A DNA stretch of 64,000 nucleotides from a bacterium. GTDB lineage: Bacteria; Krumholzibacteriota; Krumholzibacteriia; LZORAL124-64-63. The position numbers and the translations under genes are program-made. Every line of letters starts with the position of its first letter. Positions within the stretch are counted from its first letter, which is position 1. Shown in pieces: positions 54,798-63,918 of this stretch. The stretch is taken from the NCBI GenBank assembly GCA_024231905.1, contig JAAEQC010000218.1:1-64000 (forward strand), read 5' to 3'. The notes beneath the pieces are model-generated. The model did no database searches. It saw only the letters and a program-made list of their open reading frames with translations, and was not told the DNA's origin.

Positions 54798-55784
54798 TCA
54801 TGGGATCCTCCGCAACCAGGTGGAGCCCAGCAAGGTCGCCAGGGCCACCAGCAACAGGGCCGGCACGGCGAACCAGGCCAGCAATTCTCGGTACCAGGTG
54901 CTCACCCGCGTGCGGTAGCGGGCCGTTTCCAGTTCGTCGATGGTGGTGAAGATGGCCTCCAGAGCCTCCGGATCCGTGGCCTGGAACATGCTGCCGCCCG
55001 TGAGCGAAGCGATGTCGCGCAGCAGTTGTAGGTCGATCTTCGCTTCCACCTGCCGCGTACGCCGGCCGAAGATGGGATCATCCACCGGATAAGGGACCAT
55101 GCCCTCCCGGCCGATGGCCACGGTGTAGACGCGCACGTCCAGAGTGCGGGCCAGTTCGGCGGCCGTCGTCGGCTCCAGGGTGGGCACGTTGTTCTCGCCG
55201 TCGGTCAAAAGGATGACTGTCTTGCTCGGCGACTGGGAGTGCCGCAGGCGCGCCACCGCGGTGGCCAGGCCAAGGCCGATGGCAGTGCCGTCGTCGATGA
55301 GACCCACCTGGATCTCGTCCAGAAATCCCTTCAGCACCTGTTGGTCCAGGGTGAGCGGACACTGGGTGAAGGCCCGGGCGGCGAAGACCACCAATCCGAT
55401 GCGATCGTGGGGCCGGCCGTCGATGAAGCCGCGGATGACCTCCTTGGCCGATTCGAGCCGGTCCTGGGGATGGAAGTCCAGGGACCGCATGCTGCCGCTG
55501 ATGTCCAGGGCCAACACGATGTCGATACCCTCGCCCTCGATCTCCTCGCTGCGATGGGCGATGCGCGGACCGGCCGCGGCAGCCACCAGCAGCAGCACCG
55601 CCACCGCGTGGAGCAGGGGTAACAGCGCTGCCAAACGCACACGGGGAGTCGAGCCGGCCCGGGGCAGTACCGCTATGCGCGGATGCCGCAGCAGGGCCGG
55701 GTCACCACCACGCCCCCAACGCCACCAGACCAAAGCAGCCACCACGGGCAGGGCTACGAGCAACCAGGGCCGTGCGAACTCCAT
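54798..55784 (-). CDS. BatA-type VWA membrane protein
   Basis: 328 residues, the usual size of BatA. Two N-terminal membrane helices, a VWA domain with DISGSM, DDGTAIG and LTDGENN of the MIDAS site, and a C-terminal helix. Partner of BatB and MoxR. ATG 55784 shares one base with the preceding stop (TAATG). Operon member. Confidence 0.92.
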   Translation of the reverse strand: MEFARPWLLVALPVVAALVWWRWGRGGDPALLRHPRIAVLPRAGSTPRVRLAALLPLLHAVAVLLLVAAAAGPRIAHRSEEIEGEGIDIVLALDISGSMRSLDFHPQDRLESAKEVIRGFIDGRPHDRIGLVVFAARAFTQCPLTLDQQVLKGFLDEIQVGLIDDGTAIGLGLATAVARLRHSQSPSKTVILLTDGENNVPTLEPTTAAELARTLDVRVYTVAIGREGMVPYPVDDPIFGRRTRQVEAKIDLQLLRDIASLTGGSMFQATDPEALEAIFTTIDELETARYRTRVSTWYRELLAWFAVPALLLVALATLLGSTWLRRIP

Positions 55785-56830
55785 TACTCGCCACCCCCAT
55801 CGTTGGCGGTGAACTCGCTCCGCAGACGCCGCCACGCCGTCTCGCCCCGTTGGATCTCCCGGTGGGGCAGCGAACCCGCGGCCGGGGCGATGCGCACCGC
55901 GGCGACCGCCTCCAGGAATCTGGCCACCTGCTCGCGGCAAAAGGCCTCGCTCACCGGTTCCGGGTCGTAGCGCCGGCGGTCCACGTCCGCCAGCAAGCGT
56001 ACGAAAGGACGTGCTGCCGGCTGCTCGTAGCCCAGGTCCGCGCAGGCGGCAGCGATCTCGTCGGCAGTCATCTCCCGGCCATGGACCAGGAAGCGCCGGG
56101 CCACGTGGGCGCGGACCAGCGCGGTGAATCCGTCCAGGAAATCCCGCTCGCCACCGGCGGGCAAGCCACCGGCCAGCAGGTCCTCCAGCTCGGCGGCCGT
56201 CCGCGGCCAGGCCGCCGGTACGGTCTTCCGGTCACGGCCCAAGGGACCGCTGCCCCAGCGTCGCCGGGCCAACCACCAAGCTACCACCGCCAGGACCCCG
56301 GCCATCGCCACGACTGCCAGTATGAACCGGAGATTCCAACCCGGGGACCGCGGCGCGCGAACGGGCGCCGCCGCATTGATATCAGTGAGCCTGCCCCCCA
56401 CCAGCACGGCCGGTGATGTTTCGCCGCCGGACCGTACGCGGAACCAACCGAGCCGGTACACGCGCAACTCCAGGGCCTGGGCGCCGGCCGGATCGGCTAC
56501 GGGCACGATAGCCCCCGGTACGATCCAGGAGGGCACCGGCAGGGAATCGGGCAGGGCTTCGGTCAGACCCGTGAAGACCAGGCGGCAGGTGCCGCCGAAA
56601 AGCAGGGACTCCGGCTCCATGTCCACCAGGACGCCACCGCCCGCCGGAGGCCAATCCAGGTCCACCAGGACCGTGTCCGGGGGTACGGGCAGGAGCTTCG
56701 CCGGCTGGACCGGAGGCGCTGAGGAGGGGGCGATCACCCCGGTGTCCGGTTGTCCGGTGGCGGCTGCCGCGTTCAGCAGACAGGCCAGGGCCAGGCAGGC
56801 GGCCAACGGATGTCGTGTGCGTCCGTTCAA
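55784..56830 (-). CDS. Bat-operon membrane protein, hypothetical
   Basis: 348 residues with TTG start at 56830 (GGAGGAGG immediately upstream; overlaps the DUF58 stop as TTGA). Signal peptide of about 24 residues, a periplasmic beta-rich part, one membrane helix at about 170-190 and a cytoplasmic helical C-terminus (ARFLEAVAAVRI). Resembles the DUF4381-like protein that sits between the DUF58 gene and batA in other genomes. Function unknown beyond the operon context. Confidence 0.75.
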   Translation of the reverse strand: MNGRTRHPLAACLALACLLNAAAATGQPDTGVIAPSSAPPVQPAKLLPVPPDTVLVDLDWPPAGGGVLVDMEPESLLFGGTCRLVFTGLTEALPDSLPVPSWIVPGAIVPVADPAGAQALELRVYRLGWFRVRSGGETSPAVLVGGRLTDINAAAPVRAPRSPGWNLRFILAVVAMAGVLAVVAWWLARRRWGSGPLGRDRKTVPAAWPRTAAELEDLLAGGLPAGGERDFLDGFTALVRAHVARRFLVHGREMTADEIAAACADLGYEQPAARPFVRLLADVDRRRYDPEPVSEAFCREQVARFLEAVAAVRIAPAAGSLPHREIQRGETAWRRLRSEFTANDGGGE

Positions 56831-57744
56831 CGCCTCCTCCCCCGGCCGCGCCGGCCTTCCCGCGCCAGGAAGAAGCGGCGCAGGGGTTCCACGTAGGACT
56901 CGGTGGCATCCACGTCCACCAGGTCGACGCCCCGGCTGGCCAATTCCTGTTCGAGACGTCCGTCATGGGCGGCCCGGCGGGTGGCAAGCTCCGCTGTGGC
57001 GGCCCGGGAAGAGGTGTCGATGAGGAGTTCCTCGCCCGTCTCGGCATCGACCCAGGCCACCAGCCCGGCCGCGGGCAATTCATTCTCCCGCGGATCCCGG
57101 ACCCGCACGGCCACGATGTCGTGACGCCGGCCCACCGCCGCAAGGCTCGTGATGAACGGATCGGCCCAGAAATCGGAGACCAGGAAGACCGTGGCCTTGC
57201 GCTTGAGCACCGAACCCAGCAGGCGCAGGGGCTCGTCCAGGTCCGTGCCTCGGCCCTCGGGCGAGAACGTCAAGAGTTCCCGGATCAGGCGCAGGACGTG
57301 CTTCTTGCCCTTGGCCGGCGGGATGAACTTCTCCACCCGGTCCGAGAAGAGCACCAGGCCCACTTTGTCCTTGTTGGCGATGGCCGAAAACGCCAACACC
57401 CCGCAAAGTTCGGCGGCCACTTCGACCTTGTTGCGCTCACCGGAGCCGAACCAGCCGCTGCGGCTCATGTCCACCGCCAGGACGACCGTCAGCTCGCGCT
57501 CTTCCTCGTACAGCTTCACGAAGGGCTGGCCCGTGCGCGCGGTCACGTTCCAGTCGATGGTCCGGACGTCGTCGCCGGCGACGTACTCGCGGACTTCGCG
57601 GAACTCCATGCCCGTGCCCTTGAAGACCGAGTGGTACTCCCCGCTGAAGACCTCCTCCACCAGGCGGCGCGTGCGGATCTCGATCCGGCGCACGGCGGCG
57701 AGGATTTCCGGGGGAATGGACGATGCCGTGGTACGTCGTTTCAT
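56827..57744 (-). CDS. DUF58 domain protein
   Basis: 305 residues. Contains the DUF58 hallmark FKGTGMEFREVREYVAGDDVRTIDWNVTARTGQPFVK and a VWA-like core with DMSRSGWFG. The family always accompanies MoxR ATPases, which act on it as chaperones for VWA proteins. Starts 7 bp after moxR on the same strand. Confidence 0.93.
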   Translation of the reverse strand: MKRRTTASSIPPEILAAVRRIEIRTRRLVEEVFSGEYHSVFKGTGMEFREVREYVAGDDVRTIDWNVTARTGQPFVKLYEEERELTVVLAVDMSRSGWFGSGERNKVEVAAELCGVLAFSAIANKDKVGLVLFSDRVEKFIPPAKGKKHVLRLIRELLTFSPEGRGTDLDEPLRLLGSVLKRKATVFLVSDFWADPFITSLAAVGRRHDIVAVRVRDPRENELPAAGLVAWVDAETGEELLIDTSSRAATAELATRRAAHDGRLEQELASRGVDLVDVDATESYVEPLRRFFLAREGRRGRGRRR

Positions 57745-57750
57745 GACGGC

Positions 57751-58737
57751 CTAGGGCACCTCGATGTTGTCCAGCAGAGCGCCGACGATGTCGTCGCTGG
57801 TCAGGTTCTCCGCCTCCGCCTCGTAGGTGACGAGGATACGGTGGCGCAGGGCGTCCGGGCCGACGGCCTTCACGTCTTCGGGGATCACGAAGGCCCGTCC
57901 GCGCAACAGGGCGCGGGCTCGGGCCAGCTGCGTGAGGGCCAGGGTGGCGCGGGGCGAGCCGCCCCAGGCGATGAGCGGCGCCAGGTCGAGACCGGCGGCC
58001 TCGGGATCGCGGGAGGCGAAGACCACGTCCAGGATGTAGTTCTTGATCTTCTCGTCCACGAAGACCGACGCCACGGCCGCGCGCAGTTCGCGCACCATTT
58101 CCGGGGCGATGACGCGATCCACGTCCGGCAACTGTCCGCCGGACATGCGCTCGAGGATGAGGCGTTCCTCGTCGCGGCTCGGGTAGTCGATCTTCAACTT
58201 CAGGAGAAAGCGGTCCACCTGGGCCTCGGGCAGGGGATAGGTTCCTTCCTGCTCGATGGGATTCTGGGTGGCCAGCACCAGGAAGGGGTCGGCCATGGGG
58301 AAGGTCTCGCCGCCGATGGTCACCTGCCGTTCCTGCATGCACTCTAGCAGCGCGCTCTGCACCTTGGCCGGCGCGCGGTTGATCTCGTCAGCCAGGACGA
58401 TATTGCAGAAGACCGGACCTTGCTTGACGGTGAAGTCGCCGGTTTCGCGATTGTAGATCGTGGTGCCGGTGATGTCCGCGGGCAGGAGGTCGGGCGTGAA
58501 CTGGATGCGCCGGAACTCGGCGTCCACCGTGCGCGCAAGGGTGCTCACGGCCAGGGTCTTTGCCAGACCCGGCACACCCTCCAGCAGGATGTGGCCGCCG
58601 GTCATCAGACCCAGCAGCAGCCCCTCCATCATGTCCCGCTGACCGACGATGACCTTGCCGGTCTCGGCCAGCGCGCCGGACAGTCTTCCCGACCACTCCT
58701 CGGCCCGGGTCTTGTCGAGCGCTTCGAATTCCGTCAT
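57751..58737 (-). CDS. MoxR family AAA+ ATPase
   Basis: 328 residues. Walker A GVPGLAKT (about 55), Walker B LADEINRAPAKVQSALLECMQE, sensor 1 FLVLATQNPIEQEGTYPLPEAQVDRF. MoxR ATPases act as chaperones or activators of VWA proteins, here DUF58 and BatA/B. First gene of the six-gene Bat operon; promoter at 58826-58854. Confidence 0.95.
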   Translation of the reverse strand: MTEFEALDKTRAEEWSGRLSGALAETGKVIVGQRDMMEGLLLGLMTGGHILLEGVPGLAKTLAVSTLARTVDAEFRRIQFTPDLLPADITGTTIYNRETGDFTVKQGPVFCNIVLADEINRAPAKVQSALLECMQERQVTIGGETFPMADPFLVLATQNPIEQEGTYPLPEAQVDRFLLKLKIDYPSRDEERLILERMSGGQLPDVDRVIAPEMVRELRAAVASVFVDEKIKNYILDVVFASRDPEAAGLDLAPLIAWGGSPRATLALTQLARARALLRGRAFVIPEDVKAVGPDALRHRILVTYEAEAENLTSDDIVGALLDNIEVP

Positions 58738-58825
58738 GTCTACCCCTCGTTCGGCTGGTGGCTCTCGTCACGTCGGACGGCGGTCATACGCACGGGACGC
58801 CAAGACGTTCCATGCGGAAACCAAG

Positions 58826-58854
58826 AAAGTAACGGAGTCGTTTTTTCTTGCCAA
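58826..58854 (-). promoter_or_regulatory. Sigma-70 promoter for the Bat operon
   Basis: Minus-strand TTGGCA (58854-58849), 17 bp spacer, TACTTT (58831-58826), about 90 bp before the moxR ATG. The region also faces the DUF507 genes, so a divergent promoter probably overlaps it. Confidence 0.5.
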
Positions 58855-58985
58855 CCCCAGTTAAAACCATTTGAATGAGTTCCGAGCGGACCGCCCCGGC
58901 ACCGCCCCCGGGCGATAGCGGGGCGGTTTCCCGTCCCCGGCACCCGATGTTGCCCGGCCCAGGCCGGGTGGACCCGGAGGAAACC

Positions 58986-59267
58986 GTGCGATTGAGCCGA
59001 ACCAAGATCGAGTATCTCTCCGACAAGATCCTGCGCATGTTGCAGGAGGATGCGCGCATCCATCCCTCGGACAACGTCGACTTGGTGACCCGCGCCATCG
59101 ACGACGCCATCTACGAGAATCTGCAGGCCGAGGACGAGATCGACGACGAGGTCGAAGCCCTCGTGCAGCAGAATTCCAACGAGATCCGCGCCATGGAGAT
59201 GGACGTGGGCGCCCTGCGCAACAAGATCAAACGCGAGATCGCCCGCAAGAGGAATTTCATCATCTGA
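58986..59267 (+). CDS. DUF507 family protein, first copy
   Basis: 93 residues. The frame begins earlier, but the family N-terminus (MRLSRTKIEYLSDKI) starts at GTG 58986 behind a good GGAGG box. All-helical, acidic, cytoplasmic. DUF507 is widespread in Deltaproteobacteria and related phyla and has no known function. 40 bp before a second DUF507 gene. Confidence 0.88.
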   Translation: MRLSRTKIEYLSDKILRMLQEDARIHPSDNVDLVTRAIDDAIYENLQAEDEIDDEVEALVQQNSNEIRAMEMDVGALRNKIKREIARKRNFII

Positions 59268-59307
59268 ACGCCCGTTCCGGCGGGTGTACCGACGGAGGTC
59301 CTGCAGC

Positions 59308-59592
59308 GTGAGGCTGTCCGAAGAACGTGTGGCCGTCATGGCCCGTCTGGTCAGCGAGCGGCTCCTGGACGAGGAGCTCGTGGACCTGGAGATCAGCGAA
59401 CGGGACTTCCGCTTCATGGTGGAAAGCCTGCTCCTGAAGGACCTCAAGATCGAGGATGAGATCGACGAGGAAGCCACGACCTTCCTGCTCAAGAATAAGC
59501 CCCAGTTGGAGGAAGGTTCCACCGAGTGGGAAATCGAACTCGAGCGGAAGAAGGAAGAATTCTCCATCGCCCGCGGCTACGTGTCGTTCTGA
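59308..59592 (+). CDS. DUF507 family protein, second copy
   Basis: 94 residues from GTG 59308 with GGAGG about 8 bases upstream. It has the same pattern (MRLSEERVAVMARLVSERLL..., ERKKEEFSIARGYVSF) as the preceding gene but is clearly diverged, so it is an old tandem duplicate rather than a recent copy. Cotranscribed with it and with the glycosyltransferase 31 bp downstream. Function unknown. Confidence 0.88.
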   Translation: MRLSEERVAVMARLVSERLLDEELVDLEISERDFRFMVESLLLKDLKIEDEIDEEATTFLLKNKPQLEEGSTEWEIELERKKEEFSIARGYVSF

Positions 59593-59623
59593 GATCCCTC
59601 CCGGCGAACCGGAGCATCTCCCC

Positions 59624-60868
59624 ATGAGAGTCATGGTCGTGACGCCTTACCTGCCCCACCGCCGCGTCGGGCACGGAGGTGGTACGGCCGTCCGCGACCT
59701 GGTCACGTGGCTGGCCCGCCGGCACGAGGTGCTCGTGGCGAGCCTGCTGCGACCGGACGAGGCGGACCTTGTGGCCGACGTGACCGCCCTCGGCGTGCAG
59801 GTCGAGACGCTGCCCTACCGTGACACGACCACCCGGGGCGCCGGGCGACTCCTGCTGGCGGTCGACCGCCTGCGCGCCTGGCTGAACTCCCTGCGCAGCG
59901 GCTATCCGCTCTACGTGGAGAAGTACCATACGGCCGACGCCGTCTCCTGGCTCGGGAACCTCGTCGACGAATTCTCGCCCGAAGCCATCCAGTTCGAATA
60001 CCTGCAAACGGCGCTCCTGTGCCGAAGCGTGCACCGCCGGCGAAACGGTGATCGGCCCCGTCTCGTGCTCAACAGCCACGAACTGGGCAGCTTGCCCCGG
60101 GAACGCCGAGCGGCAGCCGCCACCGGCGGGGCCCGGCGCCGGGCCCGGCGCGAAGCCGCCGCCTGGCGCCACCTCCAGGTGGACGCCTGCGGGTGGGCCG
60201 ACTGCACCCTCTGCGTCACCGAGCAGGACCGGGAACTGTACGCTGCCATGGGCGGGCATGACCTGCTCACCGTCCCGTTGGGCATGGACACCGAGGCGAT
60301 CGTTCCCGTATGGGAGCCCCCCGCCACCGGTCCCGGGGAATACCTCTTCGTGGGATCCTTCCAGCACGGACCGAACCGGCGCGCAGCGGAGCTGCTGGTG
60401 CACCGGATCTGGCCCGCGGTGGCGAATCGACTGCCGGGGGCGACCCTGCTCCTGGCCGGCCGCGGCTCTCGCCGTTTTCTGGACGGAACAAACGTGGACA
60501 GCGCCGCGGTGCACGTCCGCGCCCTGGGTTTCGTGGACGACCTGACCGAGCTCTTCCTCCGCTGCCGGCTCTTCCTGGCCCCCCTGCCCGAGGGCGGCGG
60601 GATCAAGATCAAGATCCTCGAAGCCATGGCCCGGGGTATCCCCGTCGTCACCACGCCCGTCGGCGCCGAGGGCATCGCCACCTCCGGGGACGACGTGATC
60701 GTCATCGCCGAACCGGATACCGCTGCCTTCGCCGACGCCGTCGTCGCCGCCGCCGCCGACCCGGACGCCTGCCGGAAGCGCGCCGCCCGGGCCCGGTCGC
60801 ACCTGGAGGCGCACTACTCCTGGGAGTCCATCACCGGACGACTCGCAGAGATCTACCAGGGAAGTTGA
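59624..60868 (+). CDS. Glycosyltransferase family 4 protein
   Basis: 414 residues. Starts MRVMVVTPYLPHRRVGHGG and has an N-terminal acceptor domain, the sugar-nucleotide-binding GEYLFVGSFQHGPNRRAAELL and the GT4 acidic motif PEGGGIKIKILEAMARG (E-x7-E type). Cytoplasmic or membrane-associated; substrate unknown, likely envelope glycan. The gene may belong to the DUF507 operon. Its last 16 bp overlap the convergent aldolase gene. Confidence 0.9.
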   Translation: MRVMVVTPYLPHRRVGHGGGTAVRDLVTWLARRHEVLVASLLRPDEADLVADVTALGVQVETLPYRDTTTRGAGRLLLAVDRLRAWLNSLRSGYPLYVEKYHTADAVSWLGNLVDEFSPEAIQFEYLQTALLCRSVHRRRNGDRPRLVLNSHELGSLPRERRAAAATGGARRRARREAAAWRHLQVDACGWADCTLCVTEQDRELYAAMGGHDLLTVPLGMDTEAIVPVWEPPATGPGEYLFVGSFQHGPNRRAAELLVHRIWPAVANRLPGATLLLAGRGSRRFLDGTNVDSAAVHVRALGFVDDLTELFLRCRLFLAPLPEGGGIKIKILEAMARGIPVVTTPVGAEGIATSGDDVIVIAEPDTAAFADAVVAAAADPDACRKRAARARSHLEAHYSWESITGRLAEIYQGS

Positions 60869-61455
60869 GAGCCGCCCCCGGACGGAGGCAGGGATTCGGC
60901 CATGGCCGCCAGCAGGGTCACCTGGGCCAGGCGTTCGACCGTTTCCAGAAGGCGGCAGGCGGTCTCCAGGTCAGGTCCCACCGTCAGCACCCCATGGTTG
61001 GCCAGCAGTATCGCGTCGTATTGCGGAACCAACTCCGCCACCGACGCCGCCAGATCAGCCGTTCCCGGTTCGGCCCGCCGGGTCACCGGGACCTTCGGCA
61101 GGACCGCCGCCGTCTCGGTCAGCCGCGTGCCATCCAGAGCGCGACCGGCCACGGCGAAAGCGGTGGCCCAGGGCGCATGGGCATGGCAGACCGCGCTCGC
61201 TTCCGGCCGCAGGTCGTACACCACGCGGTGCAGTCGCCATTCGCTCGACGGAGTTCCCCCCGCTGCACGACCGGCCCCATCCAGCACGACCAACTGGGGC
61301 GGCCGCAACTCGCCCTTGCGGGTACCGGCCGGCGTGATCAAAAGAGAACCGCCGCCGAGGCGAACGGAAACGTTGCCCTCGGCGGCGGTGATCAAGCCCT
61401 GACTCTCGAGACGGCGTCCGGCGACTACGACGGCGTTGCGCAGCGCGAACTCCAC
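60853..61455 (-). CDS. Class II aldolase/adducin family protein
   Basis: 200 residues. Fuculose-phosphate-aldolase-like fold with Glu72 (SSEWRLH), zinc-ligand His91 and His93 (CHAHAPW) and His154 (ANHG). Could act on L-fuculose- or other sugar phosphates, or as a methylthioribulose-phosphate dehydratase-like enzyme; substrate cannot be decided. Start is GTG 61455 without a strong ribosome site, 8 bp after the PD40 lipoprotein gene, so translational coupling is likely. Confidence 0.86.
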   Translation of the reverse strand: MEFALRNAVVVAGRRLESQGLITAAEGNVSVRLGGGSLLITPAGTRKGELRPPQLVVLDGAGRAAGGTPSSEWRLHRVVYDLRPEASAVCHAHAPWATAFAVAGRALDGTRLTETAAVLPKVPVTRRAEPGTADLAASVAELVPQYDAILLANHGVLTVGPDLETACRLLETVERLAQVTLLAAMAESLPPSGGGSQLPW

Positions 61456-61463
61456 GACCGGCT

Positions 61464-62879
61464 CTACCGGTACAGGTAGATGTGCGACATGACGCCCCCG
61501 AACAGCATCAGATCGTCGCGAGCCGTCTTGGCCAGACTACGCAGATCGATCTCGTTCAGCAGGGGCACCTCGTCAGGATTCGCCGCGTGGGCGGCTTCGT
61601 TCTCCTGCTTGTAGTTCTGGTAGGACTCCTCCTCCAGCCGGTTGAGCATGTTGGTGGGGAAGCCCACCATGCTGCTCATGAGCAACCGGCCATCGTCCAG
61701 AAAACTCGGGTCCAGATCGTCGTAACGGGAGAAGAAATAGATCTCTGGATCCTGGGAACCATCGGCCTCCACTCGCCAGATGTTGCGATCATGGAGGGTC
61801 GTGCTCGGCGCACGCCGCGTGGAGACGAAATAGACATGTCGGCCGCCGGGGGCGAAACAGGGGTCAGAATTGAGGATGCCACCGATGGGATCCCCCGCTT
61901 CCACCGTCGTGTAGGTCACCCGCTCGACGTTGTCGTCCAGGTCGTGGGTGCCGGCCGCCACGGCCGCGGCGTCGAAGTCCATGGTGTAGATCTCGGTACC
62001 CACGCCCACGTCGCCGCTCACGTCCAGACCGGCGGAGAACACGATCTGCGTGCCGTCCGGGGAGAAACGCGGGCGCTCGATGCGCGAGTACTCGTTGGTC
62101 AAGGGCACGACCACGGCGTCGTAGCCGTCGTTGGCCGTCGCCGTCGACATGTCCATGGCGTAGATGGAAACGCCGGAGCAGGTCTCGAACGAGTCCGCGA
62201 TGGCACAACCGGTGTGGGTGAAGACGAGCCAGTCACCGCTGGTGGAGAGACTGGGACTCAGGTGTTCCCAGACGCGCGGCGAGGATTGGGCGTCGCTGGG
62301 CTCCATCCACAGGGGCTCAGCCTCCACGGTGTTTTCCTGGGATCCCGGCGTGTCCAGCTTGGCGCGGAACAACCGCTGCCCGACCTGCCGGATGTACAGG
62401 CTGAAAATGACGTTGTTGTCGTCCTCCCAGATCGGGTCCGATTTGGGATCGTCTAGAATCGTCTGGAGGTTGACGAGATTGCCGGAGAGGCGGATCTGGA
62501 TCTCCCCGAGCCGGATCAACTGGGCACCCTGGGCCAGCAGGTCCTGGGTCGGTTCCACACCCTGCTGGACCGGCATCGTGATCAATTGCCGGTAGTTGAC
62601 GAAGTACTCGTCCCCCGGGTCCTTGGGATCCGAAGGCAGAGCCCGCCAGTCGGCCGTGAACAGAATCCTGGTCCCATCCGGACTCATGGTCGGGTTCAGG
62701 TAGTGGTAGCCGTTGCTCGAGGTGTCCGTGGTAACCATGGTCAGGTCACCACAGGAATGCTCACCGCAGGTGACGAGCACCTCGGCGGGATCTTCCTTGC
62801 TGGTGCACCCGATGATGACGAACGTCGACAGCACGGCGACATAAGTGAGCAGAAGGAAGCGCTTGTGCAGCCACTTCAT
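61464..62879 (-). CDS. PD40/TolB-like beta-propeller lipoprotein
   Basis: 471 residues. Lipobox FVIIGC (Cys25) behind GGAGG. Several PD40 repeat motifs: LNPTMSPDGTRILFTADWR, IERPRFSPDGTQIVFSAGLD, SDPCFAPGGRHVYFVST, DLDPSFLDDGRLLMSS, pointing to a TolB-like propeller in the periplasm or on the outer membrane. Function unknown. Promoter candidate upstream at 62960-62989. Confidence 0.88.
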   Translation of the reverse strand: MKWLHKRFLLLTYVAVLSTFVIIGCTSKEDPAEVLVTCGEHSCGDLTMVTTDTSSNGYHYLNPTMSPDGTRILFTADWRALPSDPKDPGDEYFVNYRQLITMPVQQGVEPTQDLLAQGAQLIRLGEIQIRLSGNLVNLQTILDDPKSDPIWEDDNNVIFSLYIRQVGQRLFRAKLDTPGSQENTVEAEPLWMEPSDAQSSPRVWEHLSPSLSTSGDWLVFTHTGCAIADSFETCSGVSIYAMDMSTATANDGYDAVVVPLTNEYSRIERPRFSPDGTQIVFSAGLDVSGDVGVGTEIYTMDFDAAAVAAGTHDLDDNVERVTYTTVEAGDPIGGILNSDPCFAPGGRHVYFVSTRRAPSTTLHDRNIWRVEADGSQDPEIYFFSRYDDLDPSFLDDGRLLMSSMVGFPTNMLNRLEEESYQNYKQENEAAHAANPDEVPLLNEIDLRSLAKTARDDLMLFGGVMSHIYLYR

Positions 62880-62959
62880 GTTGGCTGAAACCTCCGGCGC
62901 GGGGTAGGGGGACAGGACCTGCCGGGATTGCGTTCCCGACCGTTCCGTCGCGATAAGGA

Positions 62960-62989
62960 AAAATAAGGCAATCCACCCCGGCAAATCAA
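62960..62989 (-). promoter_or_regulatory. Candidate sigma-70 promoter for the PD40 lipoprotein
   Basis: Minus-strand TTGATT (62989-62984), 18 bp spacer, TATTTT (62965-62960). Lies in the 119 bp gap after the TonB-C gene. Confidence 0.4.
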
Positions 62990-62998
62990 CCCGGCGTT

Positions 62999-63913
62999 TC
63001 AGTCCGCCTCCGTGAGCCGGAAGGTCGTGCTGACCCTCAACCACGCCCAAACCGGGTATTTACCCAGGCGTGCGGGGTCGTAAGAGGCAGCCCGGAAAAC
63101 CTTTTCGGCCGCCGCGGTGAGCGCCGCATCCGGGCTGGCGACGGCCACGGTCTGCCGCGGCGCGCCGTCCGGGTCCAGGAGCAGATCGATGGTCACGACC
63201 CCTGTGATCCGCCTAGCCAGGGCCGACCGCGGATAGTCGGGCGAACCGCAGGCCGTCAGCTTGGCCGGATACCGATGAAGTTGCTGGTAGAGTTGCAGGA
63301 GCGCGAAGCCCCGCCCTCCGGTACACTTGCCGCGACCACGGTCCGCCAGTTCGTCCGCCCGCCCGAACGCACGGCCCGCCCGGGCGGCGTCGGCCAACAG
63401 ATAGTCCACCGCTGCGTCGTCGGGACGCGATCGTCCGGCCTCCTCCAACAGGGCGCCGGCCCGCGCCAGCAGGCGTAGCCGGTTGCTCTCCCAGTTGCCC
63501 GTGTCCGCCGCCGGCCCCTCGTTGGGCAGGAGCGCGGGCTCCCCCTGGCCGGCCATGACGTAGAGTTGCCCCAGGGCCATCAGCACCAAGGGGTGCCGCT
63601 CTCCCCGTTCCAGGGCGAGTTCGAGTTCGGTCATGCCGTCGGAACCGGATCCCTCACGGAAGTAGTTGGAGCACAATCCCAACAAGCGCTCCACCTCCGC
63701 GGGAACGCCGGGTTCAGGCACGCAGCGGGCCAGGACGTGCCCTCGCCAGCCTTCATTCGGCGCCGGTACCTCGGCCAGGCCGGACGCCGGGCACGGGACC
63801 GGGACCGGGGCCGTTGCCGGCGGGGGCGGCGGCGCGCAGGATGCCAGCACGGCCAGGAGCAGCAGGGCGGTCACCAGATGAGTCCGGCAGGTATTCGGGC
63901 GGCGTCGCTCCAT
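62999..63913 (-). CDS. Lipoprotein with TPR-like region and TonB C-terminal domain
   Basis: 304 residues from ATG 63913 (AAGGA box 9 bases upstream; an ATG at 63922 overlaps the upstream stop as ATGA). Lipobox LASC (Cys26). Residues 70-200 are helical repeat-like. The C-terminal 90 residues match a TonB-C domain: ARRITGVVTIDLLLDPDGAPRQTVAVASPDAALTAAAEKVFRAASYDP. The domain is normally part of energy transducers or AgmX/GltJ-type proteins; here it is lipid-anchored, so its role is different or accessory. Confidence 0.84.
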   Translation of the reverse strand: MERRRPNTCRTHLVTALLLLAVLASCAPPPPPATAPVPVPCPASGLAEVPAPNEGWRGHVLARCVPEPGVPAEVERLLGLCSNYFREGSGSDGMTELELALERGERHPLVLMALGQLYVMAGQGEPALLPNEGPAADTGNWESNRLRLLARAGALLEEAGRSRPDDAAVDYLLADAARAGRAFGRADELADRGRGKCTGGRGFALLQLYQQLHRYPAKLTACGSPDYPRSALARRITGVVTIDLLLDPDGAPRQTVAVASPDAALTAAAEKVFRAASYDPARLGKYPVWAWLRVSTTFRLTEAD

Positions 63914-63918
63914 CGGTC

